Shown: positions 39,501-44,424 of the stretch, piece after piece
How the letters are laid out: the number at the start of each line of letters is the position of its first letter
How positions within the stretch are numbered: position 1 is the stretch's first letter
Assembly: GCF_001591345.1 (NCBI RefSeq)
Contig: NZ_BCUS01000046.1
Location: 1 to 44,424 of the forward strand
DNA from: Variovorax boronicumulans NBRC 103145
Lineage (GTDB): Bacteria > Pseudomonadota > Gammaproteobacteria > Burkholderiales > Burkholderiaceae_C
Length of the DNA: 44,424 nt
Direction of reading: 5' to 3'
Position numbers and translations under genes: made by a program
The notes under the pieces: model-generated
Told to the model about the DNA's origin: nothing
The model's input: only the letters and a program-made list of their open reading frames with translations
Database searches by the model: none

Positions 39501-40310
39501 TTGCGTGCCGCCCTGCGCGCCGCCTTCACCGTTGCCGCCGGCACCGCCATAGACCGTCACGTTCACAATCGGATGGGTTCCTCGGGCGGCCAGGCCCTTG
39601 CCGCCGTTGCCGCCCGCGATTGAGCCGGCGTTGGTGATCGTCACGCCGCCCACAGGCACCACCAGCACGCCTGCGCCGCCGCCGCCGCCAGTCCCCTTCA
39701 GGGACGAAGTGCCTGTGAACGCATCGCCGCCGTTGCCGCCATCGCCGCCGAGGAGCGCCCCCGTCGTCTTGACTTCGAATGATTGGGTGGCGAGCACACT
39801 GCCACCACCGCCGCCGCCGCCTGCACCGCCAGGGTCTATTGAGCCGGCGTAGCCGCCGGTCCCCCCGTTGCCGCCGCTACCGGCCTTGATCGAGGTGGTG
39901 ACAGGCGCGGAGCCGGTCCGGGCGGAACCGCCGCCGCCGCCACCACTGCCGTCGAGCCTGTCCGGGTTGTTGCCGCTCGACGCCGCAGCCCCGTTCGTTC
40001 CGTTGGCACCGAGGGCGCCCCCGGCGGCACCCGCGGCGGACTGATCGCCCTGCCCCCCATGACCGCCTTCACCGGTCGTGCTGTTGCCCGCCGTGTGCCC
40101 CACGCCATGGTTGCCGTTGACCAGGTAACCCCCTCCACCGCCATCGCCCCCCGCGAATGACGGCCCGGCCAGCATCAGCAGCGACGCCGCACCCGCCGCC
40201 GCCAGCGCCACGGCCCCGCGACTCTTCTTGCCCCTGGCGTGGGTGTGTTCGGAAACGGCAACCCAGGCGCCGAGTGCCGAGTTCCAGAGGCTGCGATGTG
40301 CTTTGTTCAT
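33552..40310 (-). CDS. Giant type V autotransporter adhesin-like protein
   Basis: 2252 aa surface protein. It starts with an extended signal peptide: MNKAHRSLWNSALGAWVAVS is the ESPR motif, followed by GKKSRGAVALAAAGAASLLM and cleavage near SFAGG. Then a Gly-rich section to about residue 300 (GGGGG, GGNGG patches). The passenger to about 1900 is built of autotransporter-associated beta-strand repeats of the type GTGTLTLSGSNTYTGGTTV and GAGTLVYTGNATHTGGTTID. An autochaperone-like stretch precedes the barrel (AGAYEYRLHAADAKGAGESW). The C-terminal barrel domain is about 1978-2252 (ARVLSTDIDIQQGGTV, GVYGTYTADSGFYADAV, GWRIEPQLQLIHHHMDLG, ending GVRVKW). No enzymatic domain seen. The start at 40310 is chosen for the ESPR; upstream codons are not signal-like. 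Confidence 0.93.
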   Translation of the reverse strand: MNKAHRSLWNSALGAWVAVSEHTHARGKKSRGAVALAAAGAASLLMLAGPSFAGGDGGGGGYLVNGNHGVGHTAGNSTTGEGGHGGQGDQSAAGAAGGALGANGTNGAAASSGNNPDRLDGSGGGGGGSARTGSAPVTTSIKAGSGGNGGTGGYAGSIDPGGAGGGGGGGSVLATQSFEVKTTGALLGGDGGNGGDAFTGTSSLKGTGGGGGAGVLVVPVGGVTITNAGSIAGGNGGKGLAARGTHPIVNVTVYGGAGGNGEGGAQGGTQLGAYAQGGAGIVGSNLTIVNSGIISGGLAGDGVTRANSLQLGGSNNSLTLQAGSVLNGGVVAQGTGNTLRLEGTNIEDDAFEGFSRIHAASGSNWRLAGRFLPAGNLAVTVDGSGATPAQLAMNGFISGIGSLTVDGGGTLALGSPNAYLGGTTIKTGTTVQIGTAGALGAGTVTLDGGTLAATSSLDLTNNLTFATGQRSTVAAAGGKSLGIGGSLWLGAGATAVFGSAAEDGTVRLGSGTTTVTSNAAVVVAGGTLQVSDAVRAGTILANVASTTVEAGATLDLNGYSITIANLQGTGTLNTRTGAGSAQATTVRSGNFSGAITGTGQLVKTTAGTLTLTGASTYTGGTTISAGTLQIGDGGSLIGNVVNNGTLAFDRTDSSTFSGAISGSGDVTKWGTGTVTLSGSNTYQGGTTVRGGTLRSGAASALSQNTAYTVLGGVLDLGSFNLRASSLSGTAGTVQLGSATLTVGSANASTTFAGSIDGTGSLVKEGSGTLTLSGSNTYTGGTTVSAGTLQIGSGGNNGSITGDVTNHAALVFNRANGIAFAGNISGVGSVTKTGAGTLVYTGSATHAGGTTIDGGTLQIGDGGTVGSIAGNVTNNAALVFNRSNDAAFAGNITGSGNVTKTGAGTLVYTGNATHTGGTTIDSGTLEIRDSGSIVGHIANNAALVFNRSADTTFAGNISGTGSLLQKGARKLTLTGDNTFTGTTTVVAGNILQIGAGGTTGSITGSISNDGDLVFDRAGELSYAGVISGSGTLSKNGTGVLELTGASTYSGATEVNAGTLRVNNTTGSATGTSTVQVKSGATLSGGGSIAGQVTIANGATLAPGSNLGTLTTGMLRFDPGAFLSYELGQAGVAGGPLNDLVKVNGGLVLDGTLNVAEAPGGTFGPGLYRLISYSGLLIDNGLNIGTAPAGTAAGDLHVQSSVLGEINLINSKGVSLGFWDGAGGDASTYNDGTISGGSGTWRLGNSTLNDPSDSWTGANGKTNTGWQQNQFALFGGAAGTVRVDNTGGAISIDGAQFSTSGYLVTGDALTLGNANTVIKVGDGTASGAQMQATIASVLSGAGGLTKDDLGTLVLQGANTYTGGTLVRAGTLQGDTTSLRGAIVNDARVVFDQVASGSFAGTMSGAGSLRKIGGGELLLTAANSYKGGTQVDGGTLNVGVTGAVGTGPVGVSSGAALIFSGSADAESLKITAGAAQSGNGGFVQFQDNASAGHATLTAHAGGSIDFRGNATAGNATIENRGGEVMVWFNANAGKTHITNFAGGTTYLWGDASAEQATIVNERDGVLDIRDNATAAQASVVNKAGGTVFLSNLGTPGITIGSLEGAGRVLLGAKSLTTGALNTDTEISGVISGVGGSLVKVGTGALTLSGENTHTGGTALRQGRLNVGHNQALGTGTLSMDDDTTLGFSANGLTIANTIKLTGNNDPVIDTGAFSGTLSGAISGGGFITKQGTGTLTLSGANTYTGATNVAQGTLKAGAVNTLSAASAHSVATGATLDLAGFNQTIASLANSGTVSLAGVTAGTTLTVKGAYVGTNGVLKLSTTLNGTGPSDRLVLDGSSAVASGKTTVQISNLGGLGALTSGNGIEVITAQNGATTTAQTTKDAFSLAGGHVDAGAYEYRLHAADAKGAGESWYLRSTTDAVAPGQPVGLPVVTYRPEAALYAALPGQLRQGNLAMLGDVRKRVGDDDVKGAASTPTGSDRRAWARVLSTDIDIQQGGTVSPTSKGRLTGFQAGTDLLATPNWRAGLYVGQLDGDARVSGFASGIRHLAVGRSDLRSQYVGVYGTYTADSGFYADAVVQSGRHRYTVEPMLGAGVGGKGHSLLGSIEVGQAFAIGGSGWRIEPQLQLIHHHMDLGNSAIVGAITQPQADSGWIARAGVRVKGQLDTGLGVLQPYGRVNVYKTSSGTDIARFVNGATTTDIAAPTGGTSTELAGGFTLALSQTTSLYGEVGKLWSSGGDAKVKSSVNGSLGVRVKW
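35550..35885 (-). repeat. Block of about five 21-residue repeats inside the passenger
   Basis: Within the autotransporter passenger, five imperfect units of about 21 residues follow each other: FQDNASAGHATL..., FRGNATAGNATIENRGG, WFNANAGKTHITNFAGG, LWGDASAEQATIVNERDG and IRDNATAAQASVVNKAGG. The pattern is F/W-x-x-N/D-A-x-A-x-x-(A/H)-(T/S)-(I/V/L)-x-N-x-x-G-G. It differs from the surrounding TLSGANTYTGGT-type repeats and looks like a separate beta-solenoid segment. Confidence 0.6.
37555..37960 (-). repeat. Tandem near-identical 204-nt units in the passenger gene
   Basis: The same DNA recurs with a period of about 204 nt: TAGACCAGCGTGCCCGCGCC occurs at 37591 and again at 37795, with GTTGAAGACCAGCGCCGCG in both units. 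This encodes a 68-residue unit (NRSNDAAFAGNITGSGNVTK, GAGTLVYTGNATHTGGTTID and so on). It suggests recent duplication within the passenger and a site for copy-number change. Confidence 0.6.
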
Positions 40311-40372
40311 GGGGAGGAAAACCTTGAGAAAGAGGGCCGCTTGCACCAGAAGCGGGCAAATAGTCAGCAAAC

Positions 40373-40392
40373 ATTTATTTTTGTAAATAAAT
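40373..40392. promoter_or_regulatory. AT-rich palindrome upstream of the autotransporter gene
   Basis: ATTTATTT-TTGT-AAATAAAT: perfect 8-bp arms with a 4-nt loop, extended outward by AAAC...GTTT after a one-base offset. It lies 62 nt before the autotransporter ATG in the only strongly AT-rich stretch of this intergenic region (40355-40420). A minus-strand promoter TTGAAA-17 nt-TAAATG overlaps it. Confidence 0.45.
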
Positions 40393-40450
40393 TGTTTCAA
40401 ACCCATCGCTGAAACTAGGTATTCGTGCGAAGTGGGTGCCCTGCGGAGTT

Positions 40451-40466
40451 TTCGGAAACTTCCGAA
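40451..40466. promoter_or_regulatory. Perfect palindrome before the GbsR/MarR gene
   Basis: TTCGGAA-AC-TTCCGAA, 7-bp arms, lies 31 nt before the regulator ATG. MarR/GbsR-type proteins are dimers that bind such sites, so autoregulation is likely. It is also within 160 nt of the autotransporter start on the other strand. Confidence 0.5.
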
Positions 40467-40497
40467 GGTCCAGCAATCCGGCGCGACAATCCGCCGC

Positions 40498-41088
40498 ATG
40501 GCTTCCGCACCCGAACTCCCTCCCCTCAACCGCCAGTTCGTCGCCCACTTCGGCGAGATGGGCAGCAAGTGGGGCATCAACCGCACCGTCGGTCAGATCT
40601 ACGCGCTGATCTTCCTGTCGGAGCGCGCGCTCAACGCCGACGAGATCGCCGAGATGCTGGAGTTCTCGCGCTCCAACGTGAGCATGGGTTTGAAGGAGCT
40701 GCAGGCCTGGCGCCTCGTGCACCTGCGCCACCACGCGGGCGACCGGCGCGAGTACTTCGAGGCGCCGAAGGACGTGTGGGAAATCTTCCGCGTGCTGGCC
40801 GAGGAACGCCGGCGCCGCGAGATCGAGCCCACGCTCTCGATGCTGCGCAACGCGCTGCTCGAATCGCCCACCAGCGACGCCGAGCGCCACGCGCAGGCCC
40901 GCATGCGCGAGATGCACGACCTGATCGACCGGCTGATGAAGTGGTTCGACGACGTGCAGCGCCTGGCGCCCGAGACCGCCATGCAGCTCATGGGCATGGG
41001 CGCGACGGTGACGAAGGTGCTGACGCTCAAGGACCGCCTCACGGGCGGTGCGTCGAAGAAGAGCAAAGGCCCCGCGGGCGAAACCTGA
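40498..41088 (+). CDS. GbsR/MarR-family transcriptional regulator
   Basis: 196 aa, dimeric winged-helix regulator. NRQFVAHFGEMGSKWGINRT and VGQIYALIFLSERALNADEI open the GbsR pattern; the recognition helix is in EMLEFSRSNVSMGLKELQAW, with RLVHLRHHAGDRREYFEAPK as the wing. A long helical C-terminus (AEERRRREIEPTLSMLRNAL, MREMHDLIDRLMKWFDDVQR) forms the dimer interface. The start MASAPELPPLN is preferred over the upstream ATG at 40432, which would read through the palindrome. Convergent with the cyd operon and divergent from the autotransporter. The target may be itself, the autotransporter, or cyd; none is proven. Confidence 0.88.
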   Translation: MASAPELPPLNRQFVAHFGEMGSKWGINRTVGQIYALIFLSERALNADEIAEMLEFSRSNVSMGLKELQAWRLVHLRHHAGDRREYFEAPKDVWEIFRVLAEERRRREIEPTLSMLRNALLESPTSDAERHAQARMREMHDLIDRLMKWFDDVQRLAPETAMQLMGMGATVTKVLTLKDRLTGGASKKSKGPAGET

Positions 41089-41107
41089 GTCGCGCCGCGA
41101 GACTGAG

Positions 41108-41143
41108 GGAACGGACGGGGCGCTACGCCCTCACAGCCGTTCC
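41108..41143. terminator. Nested hairpin between the GbsR and cydX genes
   Basis: Outer arms GGAACGG (41108-41114) and CCGTTCC (41137-41143) enclose an inner stem GGGCG-CTA-CGCCC (41118-41130). It begins 19 nt after the GbsR stop and covers the cydX stop. It may end both converging transcripts; no T-run is present. Confidence 0.45.
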
Positions 41144-41280
41144 TGCCCCTGCGGGGTTTCCGGCGTGCCGAGCTTTTCCTTGCGGATGGCCTCGTCGTCC
41201 ATCAGCTCGTACCACATGGCGTTGAGCACGGCGAAGGCGGCGGCCAGCGGCAGGCCGAGGATCCAGGCGAAGTACCACAT
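41131..41280 (-). CDS. cydX: Cytochrome bd oxidase small subunit CydX
   Basis: 49 aa single-span membrane subunit that stabilises the haem groups of the bd oxidase. The sequence is MWYFAWILGLPLAAAFAVLN and then AMWYELMDDEAIRKEK, the standard CydX pattern with the N-terminal W-Y-F-A-W-I-L-G. AAGGA lies about 9 nt before the ATG and the gene follows cydB after 18 nt. Too short for usual gene finding. Confidence 0.93.
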   Translation of the reverse strand: MWYFAWILGLPLAAAFAVLNAMWYELMDDEAIRKEKLGTPETPQGQERL

Positions 41281-41298
41281 GTCTTTTTCCTTCCCGTT

Positions 41299-42453
41299 TC
41301 AGTAGGCGTGCCCGCTCTCGTCGCGGATGGCTTGCTCGTCGACCTTGCCCCACAGCACGTGGTAGACCCAGGTGGTGTAGGCCACGATGATCGGGATGAA
41401 GATCGCGGTGACCACCAGCATGATGAACAGCGTCAGGTGGCTCGACGACGAATCCCACACCGTGAGGCTGGCGCGCGGGTCGATCGACGACGGCAGGATG
41501 AACGGGAACATCGACGCGCCCACGCTCAGGATGATGCCGGCGATGCCCAGTGCCGCCGTGAGCAGCGCGAACCCCGGCCGGCGCAGCACCAGCCCGAGCA
41601 ATGCGCCCAGCGTGCCGACGAAGCCCGCCGCCGGCGCGGCGATGGTCCAGGGGTGCGCCGCGTAGTTGCCCATCCAGGCGCCGGCATGCAGCTCGACGGT
41701 CTTGAGCATCGGGTTCGACGGGCCCACCGCGTCGACCACGCTGCTGATGCGAAAGCCCCCGATGCCCATGGCCAGCCACACACCGGCCAGCGCGTAGAAC
41801 ACGAGCGTGAGCACCGCCGCGACCATGCCGTAGCTGCGCGCACGCTCGGCCACCGGCCCGGCGGTCTTGAGCAGCAGCCAGGCCGCGCCGTGCATCACCA
41901 GCATCGCCACCGACACCAGCCCGCAGAGGATGGCGAAGGGGTTCAGCAGGCCGAAGAAGCTGCCGTCGTAGAAGATGTGCATGTCGGCGCCGAAGCGGAA
42001 CGGCACGCCCTGCAGCACGTTGCCCACGGCCACGCCGCAGATCAGCGCGGGCACGAAGCCGCTGAAGAACAGCACGCCGTCCCAGCGCGCGCGCCACTGC
42101 GGCGACTCGCGCTTGCTGCGGAACTTGAAGGCCACCGGCCGCAGGATGAGCGCCGACAGGATCACGAACATCGCCAGGTAGAAGCCCGAGAACGACACGG
42201 CGTACAGCTGCGGCCAGGCCGCAAAGACGGCACCGCCGCCCAGGATGAGCCACACCTGGTTGCCCTCCCACACCGGGCCCACGCTGTTGATGACCACGCG
42301 CCGTTCGATGTCGTTGCGCGCCGCAAAGGGCAGCAGCATGCCGGCGCCCAGGTCGAAGCCGTCGGTCACCGCGAAGCCGACCAGCAGCACGCCGATCAGC
42401 AGCCACCAGATGAAGCGCAGGGTGTCGTAGTCGAGGAGTGTGTGGAGGATCAT
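41299..42453 (-). CDS. cydB: Cytochrome bd quinol oxidase subunit II
   Basis: 384 aa integral membrane partner of CydA. MILHTLLDYDTLRFIWWLLI and GVLLVGFAVTDGFDLGAGML open the protein; NSVGPVWEGNQVWLILGGGA, FAAWPQLYAVSFSGFYLAMF and FKFRSKRESPQWRARWDGVL are conserved blocks. The ATG overlaps the cydA stop by 4 nt (ATGA). Longer readings in this frame into cydA are artefacts. Followed by cydX. Confidence 0.96.
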   Translation of the reverse strand: MILHTLLDYDTLRFIWWLLIGVLLVGFAVTDGFDLGAGMLLPFAARNDIERRVVINSVGPVWEGNQVWLILGGGAVFAAWPQLYAVSFSGFYLAMFVILSALILRPVAFKFRSKRESPQWRARWDGVLFFSGFVPALICGVAVGNVLQGVPFRFGADMHIFYDGSFFGLLNPFAILCGLVSVAMLVMHGAAWLLLKTAGPVAERARSYGMVAAVLTLVFYALAGVWLAMGIGGFRISSVVDAVGPSNPMLKTVELHAGAWMGNYAAHPWTIAAPAAGFVGTLGALLGLVLRRPGFALLTAALGIAGIILSVGASMFPFILPSSIDPRASLTVWDSSSSHLTLFIMLVVTAIFIPIIVAYTTWVYHVLWGKVDEQAIRDESGHAY

Positions 42454-44069
42454 GCGGCGCTCCCGGTCGAGGCAGAAGAGGAAGACGTGGCGGCACGCGC
42501 CGGCGGAATGTGCGAGCGGGCATCGCCCTCGGTAGGCGCATGCTCGACCTCGGACCCCTTGCGGATGGCCTTGAGCATCAGCTTCATCTCGATGATGAGC
42601 AGCGTGGTGTAGATCGCGATGAAACCCGCGAGCGTGATCAGCAGTGTCGTCACGCCCAGGTTCGACACGGCCACCGCGGTCGGCAGCACGCCTTCGATCA
42701 CCCAGGGCTGGCGACCGAACTCCGCCACCAGCCAGCCGGATTCGATGGCGATCCACGGCAGCGGAATCGCCCACACCGCGACCTTCAGCAGCCAGCGGTG
42801 GCGGTCGAGCGCACGGCGCGCCGACAGCACGAAGAAGGTGCCCGTCAGCAGGATCAGCAGCATGCCGATGCCCACCATCACGCGGAACAGCCAGAACAGC
42901 GGCGCCACCTGCGGCACGGTGTCCCACGCGGCCTTGGCGATCTGCTCGTCGGTGGCCTGGCGCGGGTCGTCCACGTAGCGCTTGAGCAGCAGCGCGTAGC
43001 CCATGTTGATGCCGTTGTCCTCGAAGTCGCCGCGCACGCCCTGCGTGACCTTGTCGGTGCCGCCGGCCTCGCGGATCTTCTGCAGCGCGTCGTAGGCCTT
43101 CAGGCCCTCGCGGATGCGGGCCTCGGCGCGCTTCACGAGCTCGTCGATGCCGGGCATCACGGTGTTGAGCGAGCGCGTGCCGATGAGGCCCATCACCGCC
43201 GGGATGTGGATCGCGTAGTGCGTCTCGCGCGCCTTCTGGTCGGGGAAGCCGATCACGGTGAAGGCGGCGGGCGCGGGCTGCGTCTCCCACATGCCTTCGA
43301 TGGCGGCCAGCTTCATCTTCTGGTGTTCGCCCGAGAGGTAGCCGCTCTCGTCGCCGAGCACCGCCACCGACAGCGCGGCGGCCAGGCCGAACGATGCGGC
43401 CACGGTCATCGAGCGCTTGGCCAGCTCGATGTGGCGGCCCTTGAGCAGGTACCACGCCGACACGCCGAGCACGAACACCGCGGCGCACACATAGCCGGCC
43501 GACACGGTGTGCACGAACTTGGCCTGCGCCACCGGGTTGGTCAGCACGGCGGCGAAGTCGGTCACCTCCATGCGCATGGTCGCGGGGTTGAAGGCCGCGC
43601 CCACGGGGTTCTGCATCCAGCCGTTGGCGATGAGGATCCACAGCGCCGAGAAGTTGGAGCCGATGGCCACGGCCCAGGTGGCCGTGAGGTGGCCCACCTT
43701 GGAGAGCTTGTCCCAGCCGAAGAAGAACAGGCCCACGAAGGTCGCTTCCATGAAGAAGGCCATGAGCCCTTCGATGGCCAGCGGCGCACCGAAGATGTCG
43801 CCGACGTAGTGGCTGTAGTAGCTCCAGTTCATGCCGAACTGGAACTCCATCACGATGCCGGTGGCCACGCCCATCGCGAAGTTGATGCCGAACAGCACGC
43901 CCCAGAACTTGGTCATGTCGCGCCAGATGACGCGCCCGGTCATCACGTAGACCGTCTCCATGATGGCCAGGATGATCGACAGTCCGAGCGTGAGCGGCAC
44001 GAACAGGAAGTGGTACAGCGCCGTCACGGCGAACTGCAGGCGCGAGAGCGCGACGATGTCAAGGTCCAT
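42450..44069 (-). CDS. cydA: Cytochrome bd quinol oxidase subunit I
   Basis: 539 aa haem-bearing subunit that oxidises quinol and reduces O2 to water. The b595 ligand is His20 in SRLQFAVTALYHFLFVPLTL. Then MTKFWGVLFGINFAMGVATG, MEFQFGMNWSYYSHYVGDIF, GAPLAIEGLMAFFMEATFVG, AKFVHTVSAGYVCAAVFVLG (His b558 side) and the quinol loop GESGYLSG-like region GDESGYLSGEHQKMKLAAIE. The loop is long (GFPDQKARETHYAIHIPAVM and on), the E. coli-type L-subfamily. The C-terminal 35 residues (ATEG..SSSSASTGSAA) are a low-complexity tail. AAGGAAG lies 8 nt before the ATG. Confidence 0.97.
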   Translation of the reverse strand: MDLDIVALSRLQFAVTALYHFLFVPLTLGLSIILAIMETVYVMTGRVIWRDMTKFWGVLFGINFAMGVATGIVMEFQFGMNWSYYSHYVGDIFGAPLAIEGLMAFFMEATFVGLFFFGWDKLSKVGHLTATWAVAIGSNFSALWILIANGWMQNPVGAAFNPATMRMEVTDFAAVLTNPVAQAKFVHTVSAGYVCAAVFVLGVSAWYLLKGRHIELAKRSMTVAASFGLAAALSVAVLGDESGYLSGEHQKMKLAAIEGMWETQPAPAAFTVIGFPDQKARETHYAIHIPAVMGLIGTRSLNTVMPGIDELVKRAEARIREGLKAYDALQKIREAGGTDKVTQGVRGDFEDNGINMGYALLLKRYVDDPRQATDEQIAKAAWDTVPQVAPLFWLFRVMVGIGMLLILLTGTFFVLSARRALDRHRWLLKVAVWAIPLPWIAIESGWLVAEFGRQPWVIEGVLPTAVAVSNLGVTTLLITLAGFIAIYTTLLIIEMKLMLKAIRKGSEVEHAPTEGDARSHIPPARAATSSSSASTGSAA

Positions 44070-44120
44070 GGGGGCTTCCTTTATATGTTCTGTTCGTTCG
44101 TTGCTCGGTCGGTCAACTCA

Positions 44121-44424
44121 TCAATCGGGGCGCAGGCCGCGCAGCACGGCCTCGAAGGCCTCCGTGCCACGGCGCAGGTCGGCGACGATGCGGCCCTGCG
44201 CCATGCACACGAGGCGGTCGGCCAGCGCGGCTTCGCGGCGCAGGTGCGTGGCGATCAGCAGCGTGCGCGCACCGGCCTGCTGCGCCAGGCGCTGCAGCAC
44301 GTCGTGCGCGGTGGCGGCGTCGAGCGCCTCGGTCGGTTCGTCGAGCAGCCACAGCGGCACGGGCCGCAGCAGCAGCCGCGCGAGTGCGAGCCGGCGCGAC
44401 TGCCCGCCCGAGAGGCCGAGGCCG
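44121..44424 (-). CDS. cydC: Heme/thiol ABC exporter subunit CydC, C-terminal part
   Basis: Last 100 residues of an ABC exporter whose N-terminus lies beyond the right edge. The frame reads [20 protein letters not shown] (signature LSGGQ), [20 protein letters not shown] (Walker B and D-loop) and [20 protein letters not shown] with the switch His, ending [21 protein letters not shown] is typical of CydC. CydDC exports thiols needed for bd oxidase assembly. The stop is 51 nt before cydA on the same strand, so this is one operon. Confidence 0.85.
   Translation of the reverse strand, partial: GLGLSGGQSRRLALARLLLRPVPLWLLDEPTEALDAATAHDVLQRLAQQAGARTLLIATHLRREAALADRLVCMAQGRIVADLRRGTEAFEAVLRGLRPD

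Noticed and set aside
44070..44120. Separate promoter for cydA
   Set aside because: A -10-like TATAAA on the minus strand has no -35 at 16-18 nt, and the cydC stop is only 51 nt upstream, so co-transcription is simpler.

Overview
The window is GC-rich, densely coding DNA from a betaproteobacterium. Codon use and gene content (Csu-type archaic pilus, FrcBCA-type fructose importer, AspT/AspD pair, long-chain acyl-CoA cluster, cydABX) point to the Comamonadaceae, most likely Variovorax or a close relative. That placement is inferred from gene content and style, not from a marker gene. I see no tRNA, rRNA, CRISPR array, transposase, integrase or phage gene, so this looks like ordinary chromosome with several accessory operons.

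Layout. 1-2451 (minus): archaic chaperone-usher pilus genes (spore coat U pilin, chaperone, usher cut by the left edge). 2853-3977 (minus): class I DAHP synthase, followed upstream by a tiny relic of a ROK-family C-terminus. 4125-6334: a winged-helix regulator with a degenerate nucleotidyltransferase-like domain, then three small envelope proteins (glycine-zipper membrane protein, DUF4124 protein, DUF2846-like lipoprotein). 6468-10483 (minus): sugar ABC importer operon frcB-frcC-frcA-ROK regulator, very probably for fructose. 10951-16114 (plus): two tandem AspT-type aspartate:alanine exchangers and an aspartate 4-decarboxylase, a proton-motive decarboxylation/antiport cycle. 16148-18310 (minus): secreted calcineurin-like phosphoesterase lipoprotein with a LamG-like domain, preceded by a Pho-box-like array.

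18416-20940 (minus): small coiled-coil protein, chorismate synthase and an MFS permease in a tight operon. 20995-25476 (minus): ArsR regulator, AHSA1/SRPBCC protein, ECF42-type sigma factor, two YCII/DGPF proteins and a 14-TM MFS exporter. A TGTCGA-N17-CGAC element sits exactly between the sigma gene and the DGPF genes and fits the promoter recalled for this sigma group. This is the most interesting regulatory circuit here. 25583-27003 (plus): cupin and DUF2167 membrane protein.

27025-32367 (minus): a beta-oxidation-like cluster (acyl-CoA synthetase, SCP-x thiolase, two MaoC-fold proteins, SDR, crotonase) with a divergent AraC-type regulator (32507-33541) and a pair of direct repeats between them. 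33552-40310 (minus): a 2252-residue autotransporter with an ESPR signal, many beta-strand repeats and a C-terminal barrel. 40498-41088 (plus): GbsR/MarR regulator with a perfect palindrome in front of its start. 41131-44424 (minus): cydC (partial)-cydA-cydB-cydX, the cytochrome bd quinol oxidase operon and its assembly exporter.

All calls come from reading the translated sequence. Family names rest on recognised motifs, and no database search was run.
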